Assembly: GCA_014946745.1 (NCBI GenBank)
Contig: JADCRD010000001.1
Coordinates: 1,240,001-1,304,000, forward strand
Direction of reading: 5' to 3'
DNA: 64,000 bases
Source of the DNA: Lysobacterales bacterium
GTDB taxonomy: Bacteria > Pseudomonadota > Gammaproteobacteria > Xanthomonadales > Xanthomonadaceae
Every line of letters starts with the position of its first letter. The stretch's first letter is position 1. This document shows, piece after piece, positions 19,861 through 29,562 of this stretch. Under the pieces are notes generated by a model. The model saw nothing but the letters and a program-made list of their open reading frames with translations, was not told the origin of the DNA and did no database searches. A program made the translations under genes and the position numbers.

Positions 19861-20085
19861 GGGCATTGCCTGTGCGTTGTCCAGTCCGCTGAAGCTGCGA
19901 GCGCAGATCCGCTACGCCCGCAGGGGCTGCCCCAGGACAACGCAGAAAAATTCAGCGTTGTCGCGCGCCGTGGAGGGCGCGCTCGCGGATCGAGCACGCC
20001 AGTGCACGATCCAGCGTGACCGAGCGAAGCGAAGGTGTCGCCGCGTCGCGGCCGAGCGAGTCCGGACCTGCGCCGGACTCGCGAC

Positions 20086-20118
20086 CACGGATCAAGGCCG
20101 GGAGGGACTTGATCCGTG
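20086..20118. terminator. Hairpin downstream of two convergent genes
   Basis: Perfect 11-bp inverted repeat CACGGATCAAG (20086-20096) and CTTGATCCGTG (20108-20118) with an 11-base loop. It lies just past the stop of the reverse gene at 20124. It probably ends that transcript and could also serve the LysR transcript. No T-run. Confidence 0.6.
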
Positions 20119-20123
20119 TTGCC

Positions 20124-21011
20124 TTACTCGGGCAGGAGATCCACCGCCACGTCGACCGCTGAGCGAGCCTGCTCGCCAAGTCGTGCCGCGCGTTCGCAGA
20201 CCGTGCTGGCCTCGGCGCTGCCGCGCACCCAGCTCAGCTCGCAACGCTGGGCGTATTGGGCTGCTTCGGCCAGCGCGCTGAGCGCCACGTCCTCGCGATC
20301 GCGCAGGTCGCGGTCCTCGCTGCCGGCCATTTCGCGGCGACGCAGGTCGACCGCTTCGAGCAGGGTTTGCTCGAGTTCGACCAGCTTCAGCGAAGGCTGT
20401 AGCAGGCGCAGCAGGGCCTGGATGCTGCGCAGAGCCAGCACTGGGCCGCCATTGCGCTGGCCGGCGAGGCTGGCGCTCTCCAGCGCGAAGATCGCCGAGT
20501 TCCAGTGCGAGTTCTGCTGTGCCGCCTTGAAGTCGCTCGGCCCACGGCAGTTGGCGCCGCAGAAGGGCCGCGGAATCAGGTTGCCGTTGTTGTCGATCCA
20601 GCGGAAATCGTCCGCCTGATAGACGAAGAAGGACTCGAAGTCGGAGTTGGGCCAGGCCACCGGCACGCCGTCGACGCTGATGTCGATACCGCTGCCGCTG
20701 CAGCCCGGCAGGTCGCGCAGGCGGATCACGATCGGGTCCTGCGTGCTGATGTTGGCGGTACCGAAGTGCTGGCCGAACTGGGTGACCCACTGGGTGTTTT
20801 CCGAGCCCTGCAGGCGGATGCCGCAGGCCCCTGCCTTGGGCGCGATGGCGTCGTGCCACTGGCTGTTGATCGTGACCTGGCCGGGCTGGATGAAATCATT
20901 GCCGCCGAAGTGGATGTAGTAATCGTGGCTGGACGCGGCCTGGGCGGTATGGGCGAGGGTGCCGGCGAGCAGCAGCGCGCAGCTGCCGGCGAGAGTGCGG
21001 AGGGTGTTCAT
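20124..21011 (-). CDS. Exported protein of unknown function
   Basis: 295 residues with a signal peptide (about 1-25, MNTLRTLAGSCALLLAG then AQAA). I do not recognise the family. The mature N-terminal half is beta-rich, with two or three cysteine pairs (ACGIRLQG, LPGCSGSG, PFCGANCRG) that could form disulfides. The C-terminal half (about 175-290) is helical and charged. Its composition change around residue 165 suggests two domains. It is convergent with the LysR gene. No role can be inferred. Confidence 0.75.
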   Translation of the reverse strand: MNTLRTLAGSCALLLAGTLAHTAQAASSHDYYIHFGGNDFIQPGQVTINSQWHDAIAPKAGACGIRLQGSENTQWVTQFGQHFGTANISTQDPIVIRLRDLPGCSGSGIDISVDGVPVAWPNSDFESFFVYQADDFRWIDNNGNLIPRPFCGANCRGPSDFKAAQQNSHWNSAIFALESASLAGQRNGGPVLALRSIQALLRLLQPSLKLVELEQTLLEAVDLRRREMAGSEDRDLRDREDVALSALAEAAQYAQRCELSWVRGSAEASTVCERAARLGEQARSAVDVAVDLLPE

Positions 21012-21551
21012 GGCGTCGTTCCTTGGGGATGGCCGCGACGGGTGTCGCCGGGCTCATCGACGGACACGCGATTGCGAGGGCGAAACGACAGGGTCAGCTA
21101 CCAGCCGCTGAGCACGGGCGGTGCCAGGTCAAGTCGAGTTCGAGCGTCTGGGCCGTATCGAGGGCCCAGGCAGCCCGTGCGAGCTGGGTCGATTCGGCGA
21201 TGTCGGGCGGTTGAACAAGCCGAACCGTGGGGGCGTTGATGCGTGCGGCGGGCCAGTGCCCACCCTATGCATGGCAGCAGTCGCTGCCCGGCGATCGAAC
21301 GCGCATCTACAGGGTGGGCCCTGGCTCACTGCAGCATGAGCCTCGCCATACGAGTCGGCGGTCCACAGGGTGGGCCCTGGCCCAGCGCAGGCCGTGCATC
21401 GCATCGCAGCGCGTCAGCCGCAGGTCGATCGAACGTCGCCCAGCACACGCCGATCGCGATTCGCGCAAGGCCCCGGCTGAGGGCCCGGCGCCAGCGGGCG
21501 CGCCCCTTCTTGCCTGCGTGATTCAAGTGCCTGGTGGGTTGCTCTTGCCCG
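21012..21551. other. Intergenic region with dispersed 17-bp repeats
   Basis: 540 bases between the exported unknown and the RND gene stop. It holds repeats of the ACAGGGTGGGCCCTGGC type (separate entry). No gene, promoter or terminator otherwise recognised; short frames on both strands lack coding character. Confidence 0.6.
21253..21381. repeat. Dispersed GGGTGGGCCCTGGC repeats
   Basis: ACAGGGTGGGCCCTGGC occurs exactly at 21309-21325 and 21365-21381, 56 bases apart. An inverted diverged copy (GCCAGTGCCCACCCTATG) is at 21253-21270. The core GGGCCC is palindromic. Probably a short intergenic repeat family of this genome. Confidence 0.75.
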
Positions 21552-24500
21552 TCAGGCCGGCACGCCTCTGCGGTGCAGCCGACTCGGCGGCAAGCCCTTC
21601 ATGAACTGCCGGTACAGCACCGGCACCACGAACAGGGTGAGCACGCTGGAGAAGGCCAGACCCCAGACGATCGCTGAGGCCACGGGGCCCCACAGCAGGC
21701 TCTCGCCGGCAAAGCCCATCGCCAGCGAGAACAGGCCGGCGATGGTGGTGCCGGTGGTCATGGCGATCGCGATTACGCGGCGGCGGGCGGCGTAGATCGC
21801 CGCGTGCAGGGTGCGCATGCCGGCAGCGCGGCGGCTGTTGGCCGCATCGATCAGCACGATCGCACCGTTCACCGAAATGCCGATCAGGGCGATCGCGCCG
21901 TACAGGGTGTACAGCGAGACCGGGTTGCCCGAGACGACCACGCCCAGGGTCACGCCGACGAGTGCCAAGGGCACAGTGACGAGGATCAGCAAGGGCTGCC
22001 AGTAGCTGCGGAACTGCGCGGCCAGGATGAGATAGATGAGACCGATGCCGAGCAGGCCCAGCGGCCCCATCGCCGCCAGCGATTCGTTGATGTCGTCGAG
22101 CTGGCCGGAGAAGTCGAGGTCGGTGTTCGGGTAGGCCGCGCGCACGGTCTCCCAGTGCTCGCGCAGGGTCTGCGCCGCCGCCACTGCATTGTTCACGTCG
22201 AGATCGAGATCGGCCTCGACGGTGATCGCGCGGCGGAAGTTCCAGTGCTTGATCAGGTCGGCACTGGTGCGCGTCTCAGCCTTCACCAGGGCGCCCAGCA
22301 CGGTGCTGCCGCCGCCGGGCAAGGCCACCGGCTGGGCCAGCAGGGCTTCGACCCGATCCAGCCGCTGCGGCCGCGCCTGCACGCGCAGTTCGACCTTCTC
22401 GCCGCGGTCGCGCAGGTCGGCCACCACTTCGCCGTCGACATGCAGGCGTACCAGGCGCGCCACCGCGGCCGGGTCCAGCCCGGCCTCACGGGCGGCGGCC
22501 ACGTCGACTTCGAGGGTCAGCTCGCTGCGCCCGGGGCTGGCATCGTCGCTGATGTCGCGGGTGCCTTCGATGCCCTTGACGATCTGCTTCACCCGCTCGG
22601 CGGCGGCCGCCAGCTCTGCGGGATCGTCGGCGCGCACCTTGACGCTGATGGCTTTGCCGGTGGGCGGGCCGCCGCTCAGCTTGAGGAAGGACAGCGCCGC
22701 AGGCACGGGGGCCGACTCGACGTCCTCGCGCATGGCTTCGATGATCTCGTCGATCAGGCGCGCGTCCTCGGTCGCGGGATTGAGCGACACCGCGATCTGG
22801 CCGTAGCGATCGCCAAACACCGCTTCGTCCGGGGTGAACTTGATGCCTGCCATCGACACCACCGAGCGGGCCTCGCCCTCGCGCAGGTGCCGTCGCACGA
22901 TCTGCTCCACCGTCAGCGTGTGCTGGATGCTCTCCTCGATCGGCGTGGTCGGCGGCAGGTCGACGTTGACGTAGAACAGCCGGATCGGATCGAAGGCGAA
23001 GAAGTTGAAGCGCACGGGGCCGCTGTTGAATTTCCACCCGATCAAGATCGCCAGCAGTGCAGCGACGAACAGGGCGAAGGCACCGCTCAGGTAGGGCACA
23101 GGCTTGCGCATGACGTGGATCAGCGCGCGCGTGTACTTGACCCGCAGCGCATGCGTCCAGCGCTCGCGCCAGGCCTGGCTGCGTGACGCGCTGAGCGCCT
23201 TCGGGCCCAATGCGACGACGTGTGCGGGCAGCATCCACACGGCCTCGATCAGGCTCACCGTCAGTCCCACCGTGACCACGAAGGGAATGACGAACATGAA
23301 TTGGCCCAGGATGCCCGGCAGCAGCATCAGCGGCAGGAAGGCCGCCACGGTGGTGGCCACGGCGGCCAGCACCGGCAGCCCGACCTCGCGCAGGCTTTCG
23401 AGCCCGGCCTGAAGTGCGTCGGTTCCGCGCTGCATGCGGTAGTACATCGCTTCGACCACGACCACAGCATCGTCGACCAGCATGCCCAGCACGATGACGA
23501 TGCCGAGCAGTACCGAGACGTTGAGCGAGTTGCCGGTGATGTCCAGCAGGATGAAGGTGCCGGCGATCGAGAACACCACGCCGAGCGCCACCATCGCCGA
23601 GATGCGCGAACCCAGAAACAGCCAGCACACCCCCAGCACCAGGATCAGGCCGACCAGGGCGTTGTCCTGCATGATCGCCAGCGCGTCGCGGGTCGGCAGG
23701 GACTGGTCGTCACTCAGCACCAGCGACAGCCCCGTGCCGGCCAGCACGGCATTCTTGCGTTCGACGTACTCGCGCAGCCGGTCAACCAGTTCCAGGGTGT
23801 TGCTGCCGCCGATCTTGGTTATCGACATCAGCACGGCTGGCTGGCCTTCGGTGCCGACCAGCTGGCGCGGGCGCTGGCTGACCCGGCGCACCTCGGCCAA
23901 GGTGTCGAGCCGCACCGGGCTGCCGTCGGCGAGCGGCAGCTCGAAGCCCGCGAGGCGCTCCACGTCGGGCACGGCGCCGGCCACGCGCACCAGCCATTCG
24001 GCATCGCTGGCATCCTGCTTGCCCGCGAAGACGTCGCGGAACCAGCCGCGCAGCGCGTCCGCCAGCTGCACCGCATTCACTCCGCGCGCGGCGAGCGCCT
24101 GCGGGTCGAACTCGACCCGCAGCTCGGGATCGCGAAAGCCCAGCGCCAGCACGCGGTCGACGCCGCTTATGCGCTCAATGTCCTCGCGCACGCTGCGCGC
24201 AGCGAAGCGCAGGTGCTCGTCATCGGCCTGGCCGCGCAGCACCACCATGGCGGTGGGGAATCCGTTCGCCGAGGTGATTTCGAGGATGTCCGGGTCCAGC
24301 GCCTCGACCGGCAGCTCGGCATTGGCCTTGTTCTGGATCTCGCGGCGCACATCGTTGACGCGCTTGTCGAAGGTGCGCTCGTCGATCTCGCGAAAGCGCA
24401 CCAGGATGTTGCTGACCCCCTCGCGCGAAGAGCTGATCACCCAGCGCACGTCCTGCACATTGCGCAGGGCATCTTCCAGCGGATTGGTGATCTTGGCTTC

Positions 24501-24677
24501 GACGTCCTCGGCGGAGGCGCCGGGCAGGGCAGTCGTGATGTTCAGCCAGTTGAAGTTGATTTCCGGATCCTGCTCGCGCGGCATGGTCGCGTAAGCGATC
24601 GCGCCCATCACCAGCACCACGGCGAAGGCGATATTGGCCAGCGGATGGTGGGTGATGAGGCGTTCGAGCAGGCTCAT
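21552..24677 (-). CDS. RND efflux transporter, AcrB/HAE1-like
   Basis: 1041 residues, full length for an inner-membrane RND pump that trades protons for substrate export. The first helix is near residues 10-28 (PLANIAFAVVLVMGAIAY). The proton-relay aspartates are in GMLVDDAVVVVEAM (helix 4). Two large porter/docking loops and 12 helices are evident, the last group including ISVNGAIVLIDAANSRR. Its start overlaps the fusion-protein stop by four bases, so the two are translationally coupled. No outer-membrane channel gene is adjacent. The C-terminal quarter is duplicated at 17128-17850. Drug versus other substrate cannot be decided. Confidence 0.95.
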   Translation of the reverse strand: MSLLERLITHHPLANIAFAVVLVMGAIAYATMPREQDPEINFNWLNITTALPGASAEDVEAKITNPLEDALRNVQDVRWVISSSREGVSNILVRFREIDERTFDKRVNDVRREIQNKANAELPVEALDPDILEITSANGFPTAMVVLRGQADDEHLRFAARSVREDIERISGVDRVLALGFRDPELRVEFDPQALAARGVNAVQLADALRGWFRDVFAGKQDASDAEWLVRVAGAVPDVERLAGFELPLADGSPVRLDTLAEVRRVSQRPRQLVGTEGQPAVLMSITKIGGSNTLELVDRLREYVERKNAVLAGTGLSLVLSDDQSLPTRDALAIMQDNALVGLILVLGVCWLFLGSRISAMVALGVVFSIAGTFILLDITGNSLNVSVLLGIVIVLGMLVDDAVVVVEAMYYRMQRGTDALQAGLESLREVGLPVLAAVATTVAAFLPLMLLPGILGQFMFVIPFVVTVGLTVSLIEAVWMLPAHVVALGPKALSASRSQAWRERWTHALRVKYTRALIHVMRKPVPYLSGAFALFVAALLAILIGWKFNSGPVRFNFFAFDPIRLFYVNVDLPPTTPIEESIQHTLTVEQIVRRHLREGEARSVVSMAGIKFTPDEAVFGDRYGQIAVSLNPATEDARLIDEIIEAMREDVESAPVPAALSFLKLSGGPPTGKAISVKVRADDPAELAAAAERVKQIVKGIEGTRDISDDASPGRSELTLEVDVAAAREAGLDPAAVARLVRLHVDGEVVADLRDRGEKVELRVQARPQRLDRVEALLAQPVALPGGGSTVLGALVKAETRTSADLIKHWNFRRAITVEADLDLDVNNAVAAAQTLREHWETVRAAYPNTDLDFSGQLDDINESLAAMGPLGLLGIGLIYLILAAQFRSYWQPLLILVTVPLALVGVTLGVVVSGNPVSLYTLYGAIALIGISVNGAIVLIDAANSRRAAGMRTLHAAIYAARRRVIAIAMTTGTTIAGLFSLAMGFAGESLLWGPVASAIVWGLAFSSVLTLFVVPVLYRQFMKGLPPSRLHRRGVPA

Positions 24678-25738
24678 GGTTCGAGCACCGGCAGCGCGTC
24701 GCCCTCGTTCAGGCCCTGCTGGCCGCGACGGACCACGCGCGTGCCGGCAGGCACCTCAAGTCGGAAGGGTCGGCCTTCTTCGGCGCCCTCGGCGGGGACG
24801 AAGCGCGCAGCGCCGGCCGCATCGATAAAGGCGCCCAGCTGGCCGCCCCGCTTGACCATCAGTTCGGCAGGCAGCAGCAGGGCCGCGCTGGTCCACTCGA
24901 TCTGGCCGGTGCTGCCCGCAGGCGCGGTGTCGGCGGTGAAAGCGAAGCGCGCGAGCCGCGTGCGCGCGCTGCGTTCCAGCAGCGGCGACAGCGCTTCGAG
25001 CCGCAGCGGGTAGCGCTGGCCGGCCGTCACGAAGACGATTTCGCGCCCGCCTTCGAGCCGGGCGGCGGCTTCTGGCGCGAGCCGGGCTTCCACTTCGGGG
25101 GCCGCGGTGGATACCAGTCGCAGCAGCGGCGTGCCCGGTGCCGCGAGCGCGCCGACCTGGGCCTGGCGCTCCAGAACCACACCGGCAAAGGGGGCGCGGA
25201 CCGCGCACTTCTCCAGCTGCCGTGCCGCGATGTCGCGCGCTGCGCGCGCCAGTTCGAGCTCGGCCTGGGCGGCGTCGAGGCCGGTTTCCAGCGCCAGCAG
25301 TTCGTCTTCGCTGAGGTGGCGTTCGGCGCGCAAGCGGCGGCCGCGCTCGGCCCGCTGCGTCGCCAGCGTCAGACGCGCCTGCGCGGCGCGAAGCTGTGCC
25401 TCGGCCTGCTGCAGCGCCAGCCGGGCGTCGCGTTCGTCGAGGCTCACCAGCAGGGCGCCGCGCTCGACGCTGCGGCCGGCGTCGGTGTGCACCGCGGATA
25501 CCGCGGCCGCGACTTCGGCGGCGATCAGCGCATCGTTCGGCGCCAGCACCGCTGCGCTGGCGGTCTGCCGATCGGGCAGGGCGAGCGACTCGATCGGCTG
25601 CAGCTCGATGAGGCTTGCGGCGTCGTTCTGCGCGTGCACAGCGCCGGCTGCCAGCGACGCGGCCAGCAGCAGCGCGGCAAGCCCATGGGCAGACGCAGCC
25701 GCTGCGAAGGCCAAACGAATAGCGACATGTGTGCGCAT
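24674..25738 (-). CDS. RND membrane fusion protein (HlyD/AcrA family)
   Basis: 354 residues with a signal peptide (about 1-36, ending AVHAQ). The barrel-sandwich lipoyl halves flank a short helical hairpin (about 95-165, rich in Ala, Glu and Arg; QQAEAQLRAAQARLTLATQ). Then a beta-barrel segment with APFAGVVLERQAQVGALAAPG follows. It links the RND pump to an outer-membrane channel. Its stop overlaps the start of the pump gene (ATGA). A 231-base gap upstream separates it from the ABC operon and probably contains its promoter. Confidence 0.92.
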   Translation of the reverse strand: MRTHVAIRLAFAAAASAHGLAALLLAASLAAGAVHAQNDAASLIELQPIESLALPDRQTASAAVLAPNDALIAAEVAAAVSAVHTDAGRSVERGALLVSLDERDARLALQQAEAQLRAAQARLTLATQRAERGRRLRAERHLSEDELLALETGLDAAQAELELARAARDIAARQLEKCAVRAPFAGVVLERQAQVGALAAPGTPLLRLVSTAAPEVEARLAPEAAARLEGGREIVFVTAGQRYPLRLEALSPLLERSARTRLARFAFTADTAPAGSTGQIEWTSAALLLPAELMVKRGGQLGAFIDAAGAARFVPAEGAEEGRPFRLEVPAGTRVVRRGQQGLNEGDALPVLEP

Positions 25739-25969
25739 GCAGAGACATCCTGTCGAAGTTGCGCGCGGGCGGAGTAAGGCTGGCGCGCGAAGCCCTCATT
25801 TCAGCATGGGCAAGCGACCTGCGACAGGTGAGCTCTGTCTGCTGCTCGAAGCGCAGTCGAGCCGCGGCAGTGGCGTTTCGGGCAGCGCAGCGGCGAGGAC
25901 GCCGGGCCCCTGCGCGGAGATGGGCGGACGGCGCCGGCCCGAGCGTCCGACCGCAACCCCGCGTGACGC

Positions 25970-27373
25970 TTAGGCGACGCTCCTGCGCAGTCCACGCGCC
26001 CCGAGCGCAAGCATCGCCAGCGCCCACAGGGCCAGCATGCCGAGCAGGCCCAGGGGCGCGGCGGGTGCTTCGGTGGTGTCCGCGTAGCGCGGCACTTTGC
26101 CTTCATCCTCGATCGTCCAGGCGCGCTCTTCGAACACGTAGGGGTACAGCTGCAGGCGCAGCGCGCGGTGCAGGTCGCGCACCCGATCCAGAAACTGCAG
26201 ATGGGCTTCGAGATCGCTCTCGGCCAACCGGTGCAGGGCTGCCTGCGTGGCGACGGCGGGCAGCAGCCAGCCCAGCTGGTGGGTGCTCCGCTCGCGCTGA
26301 CGCAAGCGCTCTCGGTACTCCGCGCTGGCCTCGCGCACGGCAAGATCGCCAGCGTGCTGCAGGGCGTAGTACCACTTCCAGTGGAAGCGCGTCTCGACCG
26401 GCGGGGTGTCGCGCCACTCCGGGTGGTCGACAAAGAAGCGCGCGAAGGTCTCGGGCTTGGGGCGGTCCCAGCCGGCATGCACTTCTTCGCGTTGGGCCAG
26501 CATCAGCTCCAGGCCGCTGTCGACCGGTAGCGCGCGCTGCAGGGCCGCCTGCCCCAGGCTGGGCAGCACCAGACAGAGCAGCAGCCACAGCCCGACCAGG
26601 CGGGCGGCGTGCGCGCCGGAGCCGCCGCGGGCGCTGGCGACGGCGAGGCACAGCCCCGCCCAGAACAGAACGTAGAGCGTGCAGAGGCCGATCAGGCTCA
26701 CCAGGGCTGTGGCGGCGGCGCCGCTGCTGATCGCGAACGGCAGCACGGGCAGACACAGCGCCAGCAGCACCAGCGCGGTGCGCAGCCCCGCGCGTCGCCA
26801 CCACAATCCGCCCCCGGCCGCGGGCAGCGCGCGCAGCAGCGCCAGTCGTCCCGCTTCGCGTTCGGCGCTGAACAGGTCGTGCAGCAAGGCGATCAGCACC
26901 AGCGGCGTCAAATACACGAGCACGAAGGCGAAGTCGAAGCGACCGGTCAGCGCCAGCGCCGGGTTGGCGTGCTCGCCCTCGTAGATCTGCGCTTCCAGCC
27001 CCAGCGCGCGGACCCGCATGAGCCAGGGCGCGATGTCGCGCTGACCCACGGCGCTGAAGCCGAGCGCGGCGGGTTCGTCCCAGGCCAGAACAGAGCGGTG
27101 ATAGGCGAGATTGCCGGCGTCGCCGCTGGCGCCATAGCGGGCCAGCACCAGGGCGCTGCTCTCGGCCTGCAGGGCCTGGGCTTCGGCGATGCGCGCGCGC
27201 TGCGCGTCCATCTGCCGCGCCCCGTTCCAGCTGGCGGCAAGGCTGAGCGTGCCCAGCACCAGCAGGGCGAACACCGCCATGCGCGCGCGCAGCAGCAGGC
27301 GCAGCTCACGGCGCAGCAGCGCGAACGCGCGTGGACGCTGCACGCCCACAGCAGCCGCTACGATCGTGCTCAT
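25970..27373 (-). CDS. ABC-2 type permease, DUF3526-like (second permease)
   Basis: 467 residues from the ATG at 27373; that ATG overlaps the stop of the upstream permease (ATGA). One N-terminal helix (MAVFALLVLGTLSLAASW) is followed by a large periplasmic domain of about 120 residues. Then come a helix cluster at about 160-285 (LVYLTPLVLIALLHDLFSAE, ISSGAAATALVSLIGLCTL), a second soluble region and a final helix near the C-terminus. This layout matches ABC-2 permeases with a DUF3526-type region. Last gene of the receptor-ATPase-permease-permease operon. Confidence 0.85.
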   Translation of the reverse strand: MSTIVAAAVGVQRPRAFALLRRELRLLLRARMAVFALLVLGTLSLAASWNGARQMDAQRARIAEAQALQAESSALVLARYGASGDAGNLAYHRSVLAWDEPAALGFSAVGQRDIAPWLMRVRALGLEAQIYEGEHANPALALTGRFDFAFVLVYLTPLVLIALLHDLFSAEREAGRLALLRALPAAGGGLWWRRAGLRTALVLLALCLPVLPFAISSGAAATALVSLIGLCTLYVLFWAGLCLAVASARGGSGAHAARLVGLWLLLCLVLPSLGQAALQRALPVDSGLELMLAQREEVHAGWDRPKPETFARFFVDHPEWRDTPPVETRFHWKWYYALQHAGDLAVREASAEYRERLRQRERSTHQLGWLLPAVATQAALHRLAESDLEAHLQFLDRVRDLHRALRLQLYPYVFEERAWTIEDEGKVPRYADTTEAPAAPLGLLGMLALWALAMLALGARGLRRSVA

Positions 27374-28830
27374 GCCGCGTGCTCCGCGCGTGCTGCAAGC
27401 CGATGCAGTGCGATGCCCAGCAGCAGCATCCACAGCAGGAGCACCGCGGCCGCGCGCAGCACCTGTGCGTCCAGCGTCGGCGCGGGCGGCACGAACTCGA
27501 AGCGCGGCAGTGTCGCCCAGGTGTCATGCGAAAGCTTCTGCGCGCGGTCGTCGACCTGCTTGATCTCTTCCGCATGCAGAGTGTTGAGCGCCTGCACGAA
27601 GGCGAAGCGATGCTGCTCCGCCTGCGCGAGAAACGCGCGGTGGGTGCCCGCATCGGTGCCGCTCAGTTGCATCGAGGCGGGGCGCAGGGCCAGCAGCGGC
27701 GACAGCCAGCCTAGCGTGGCGAGCGCGTCCGCTTGCGAGGCCTCGATCGTCTGCAGGGCCTGCATCTGCTGCTGGAACAGCTCGCTGGTGAGCCGTTCGC
27801 CTTCCAGCATGACCAGACCACCGTAGTTGACCGGCAGGTCTTCGATGCGCTGCACGCCGTAGCGTTCCAGCACCTGCTGGCGGAACGCGCTGAAGTAGGG
27901 GTCGTTCGGGTTGTGGCTGTCGCCGATCGCTGCCAGCGCTTTCTGCACGCCGATGTCGGTGGCGACCCGCGTGGGCAGCGGCTGGCTCCGCTGCAGCTGG
28001 TCGGCGGCGATGCGCGGCAGGGCCACGCACAGCACCGCCCACAGCGACAGCCCGGCCAGTAGGGCCTCGCGTGGCCGCGGCGCGAGCAGCGAGATCTGCA
28101 GGGCCAGCAGCACCCACAGCAGGGCGTGCAGCAGGTACAGCGCGCACAGCAGCACCGCGGGCAGAAGCCGGCCGTGCGCGCTGGCCACCGTGAGCACGGC
28201 GATCAGCGCCGGCGCGCTGAGCGTGGCCGCGACGCCGGACTGGGCAAGCAGCTTGCCGGCAACGATCTGCGCCAGCGGCACGCCCTGCACCCGCAGCAGG
28301 CGCAGACTGCCGCCGGCGCGCTCGCGGGCGATGGCGGCGTGCGCCAGCAGCACGATCAACAGCGGCAGCAGCAGCTGCAGGACAAAGGCCGGGCTGAGCT
28401 GGCCGAAGCGCAGCAGCAGGGAAGACTGCCGCGCATCGCCGAAGTTGGCGCTGTTCTGGCGATGGCCCTCAAGGTAGATCAGATGCCCGGTGTAGGCGTC
28501 CACGCCGAAGTCGAAAAACGCCAGCGGGCCCAAGGGGCGCAGCGCGAACTGGCCGTAGTGCACGACCCGGTGCGGGTGCCGATCCGGTTGATCGAGAAAG
28601 GCCTGGTCGCTGCTGGCCTGCGCGCGCGCGCGGGCGGAGTCGGCGCGGGCGCGCTGATCCAGTGCCGCCACCGTGGCCGCCAGCATCAGGATCAGCATCA
28701 GTACGGCCGCCGCGCGGCTCAGGCCGTGGCGCAGCAGCCAGCGCAGCTCTTCGCGGGCGATCCGCACGACGTGGCCGCGGCGCGGCTTGAGCGTCCAACC
28801 GGTGCCTTCGATTGAAACCGTCGCGCTCAC
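27370..28830 (-). CDS. ABC-2 type permease, DUF3526-like (first permease)
   Basis: 486 residues from a GTG at 28830, which overlaps the stop of the ATPase gene (GTGA). It is a paralog in layout of the next gene: N-terminal helix (AAAVLMLILMLAATVAALD), periplasmic domain, helix cluster (FVLQLLLPLLIVLLAHAAIA then a conserved ERAGGSLRLLRVQGVPL segment), second periplasmic region, and C-terminal helix. The ERxxGxLRLLR motif in the cytoplasmic loop is where ABC-2 permeases contact the ATPase. Together they probably form a heterodimeric channel. Confidence 0.85.
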   Translation of the reverse strand: MSATVSIEGTGWTLKPRRGHVVRIAREELRWLLRHGLSRAAAVLMLILMLAATVAALDQRARADSARARAQASSDQAFLDQPDRHPHRVVHYGQFALRPLGPLAFFDFGVDAYTGHLIYLEGHRQNSANFGDARQSSLLLRFGQLSPAFVLQLLLPLLIVLLAHAAIARERAGGSLRLLRVQGVPLAQIVAGKLLAQSGVAATLSAPALIAVLTVASAHGRLLPAVLLCALYLLHALLWVLLALQISLLAPRPREALLAGLSLWAVLCVALPRIAADQLQRSQPLPTRVATDIGVQKALAAIGDSHNPNDPYFSAFRQQVLERYGVQRIEDLPVNYGGLVMLEGERLTSELFQQQMQALQTIEASQADALATLGWLSPLLALRPASMQLSGTDAGTHRAFLAQAEQHRFAFVQALNTLHAEEIKQVDDRAQKLSHDTWATLPRFEFVPPAPTLDAQVLRAAAVLLLWMLLLGIALHRLAARAEHAA

Positions 28831-29561
28831 GCCGCCGCCTCGGCGAAGCGTCGATGCAGGGCGTTGAGGTCGAAGCGGTCCTCGCCCTGCGCGCGCCATT
28901 CCTCGACGATGCGGCCGTCGGCGAGAAAGCCGATGCGGTCCGCGGTGTCGGCGGCCGAAAGCAGGTCGTGGGTGACCATCAGCACGGCCACTCCGTTCGC
29001 CTTCAGCGCCTGCAGCAGGGCGTTGAGCTCGGCCGTGGCGCGCGGGTCCAGACCCGAGCCCGGCTCGTCGAGGATCAGCACCGGCGTGCGTCGCGCCAGC
29101 GCCAGGGCGATGGCCACCTTCTGGCGCATGCCCTTCGAGTAGCCCGACAGGGGTCGCCGCCAGGCTTCGCGCGGCAGCGCCACCCGCTGCAGGGCGGGTT
29201 CGATCACGCCGACGGGATCAGGCTCGATGCCCGCCAGGGCAAGCAGATAGTCCAGGTTCTCGACGGCCGACAGATGCTCGTACAGGGCGATGCTCTCGGC
29301 GACGTAGGCGAGCTGCGCGCGCGCATCCTGCACGTGGGTACGCACATTGATGCCGGCGATCCGCAGCTCGCCGGCCTCGGGCTTGATCAGCCCCAGCAGA
29401 GCCGCGACCGTGGTCGACTTGCCGGCGCCGTTGCCGCCGAGCAGGGCATAGACCTCGCCTGCGCGCACCTGCAGGTCGAGCCCTCGCAGTACAGGCTGCT
29501 CGCCATAGCGGTGATGCAGCCCACGCACTTCGATGCGCAGATCCTCCGGCTGCCAGCCCAT
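28827..29561 (-). CDS. ABC transporter ATP-binding protein
   Basis: 244 residues. Walker A GGNGAGKST is at 42-50. The signature is LSGYSKGMRQK, Walker B is VLILDEPGSGLDPR, and the H-loop is MVTHD. It resembles CcmA/NatA-type exporter ATPases that pair with ABC-2 permeases. Its start is one base from the stop of the TonB receptor gene, and its stop overlaps the first permease, so the four genes are very tightly linked. Confidence 0.95.
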   Translation of the reverse strand: MGWQPEDLRIEVRGLHHRYGEQPVLRGLDLQVRAGEVYALLGGNGAGKSTTVAALLGLIKPEAGELRIAGINVRTHVQDARAQLAYVAESIALYEHLSAVENLDYLLALAGIEPDPVGVIEPALQRVALPREAWRRPLSGYSKGMRQKVAIALALARRTPVLILDEPGSGLDPRATAELNALLQALKANGVAVLMVTHDLLSAADTADRIGFLADGRIVEEWRAQGEDRFDLNALHRRFAEAAA

Positions 29562-29562
29562 G

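Noticed and set aside
23220-25013. 597-codon open frame on the plus strand
   Set aside because: Antisense to the RND pump and fusion protein; composition is His/Gln/Arg-rich shadow.
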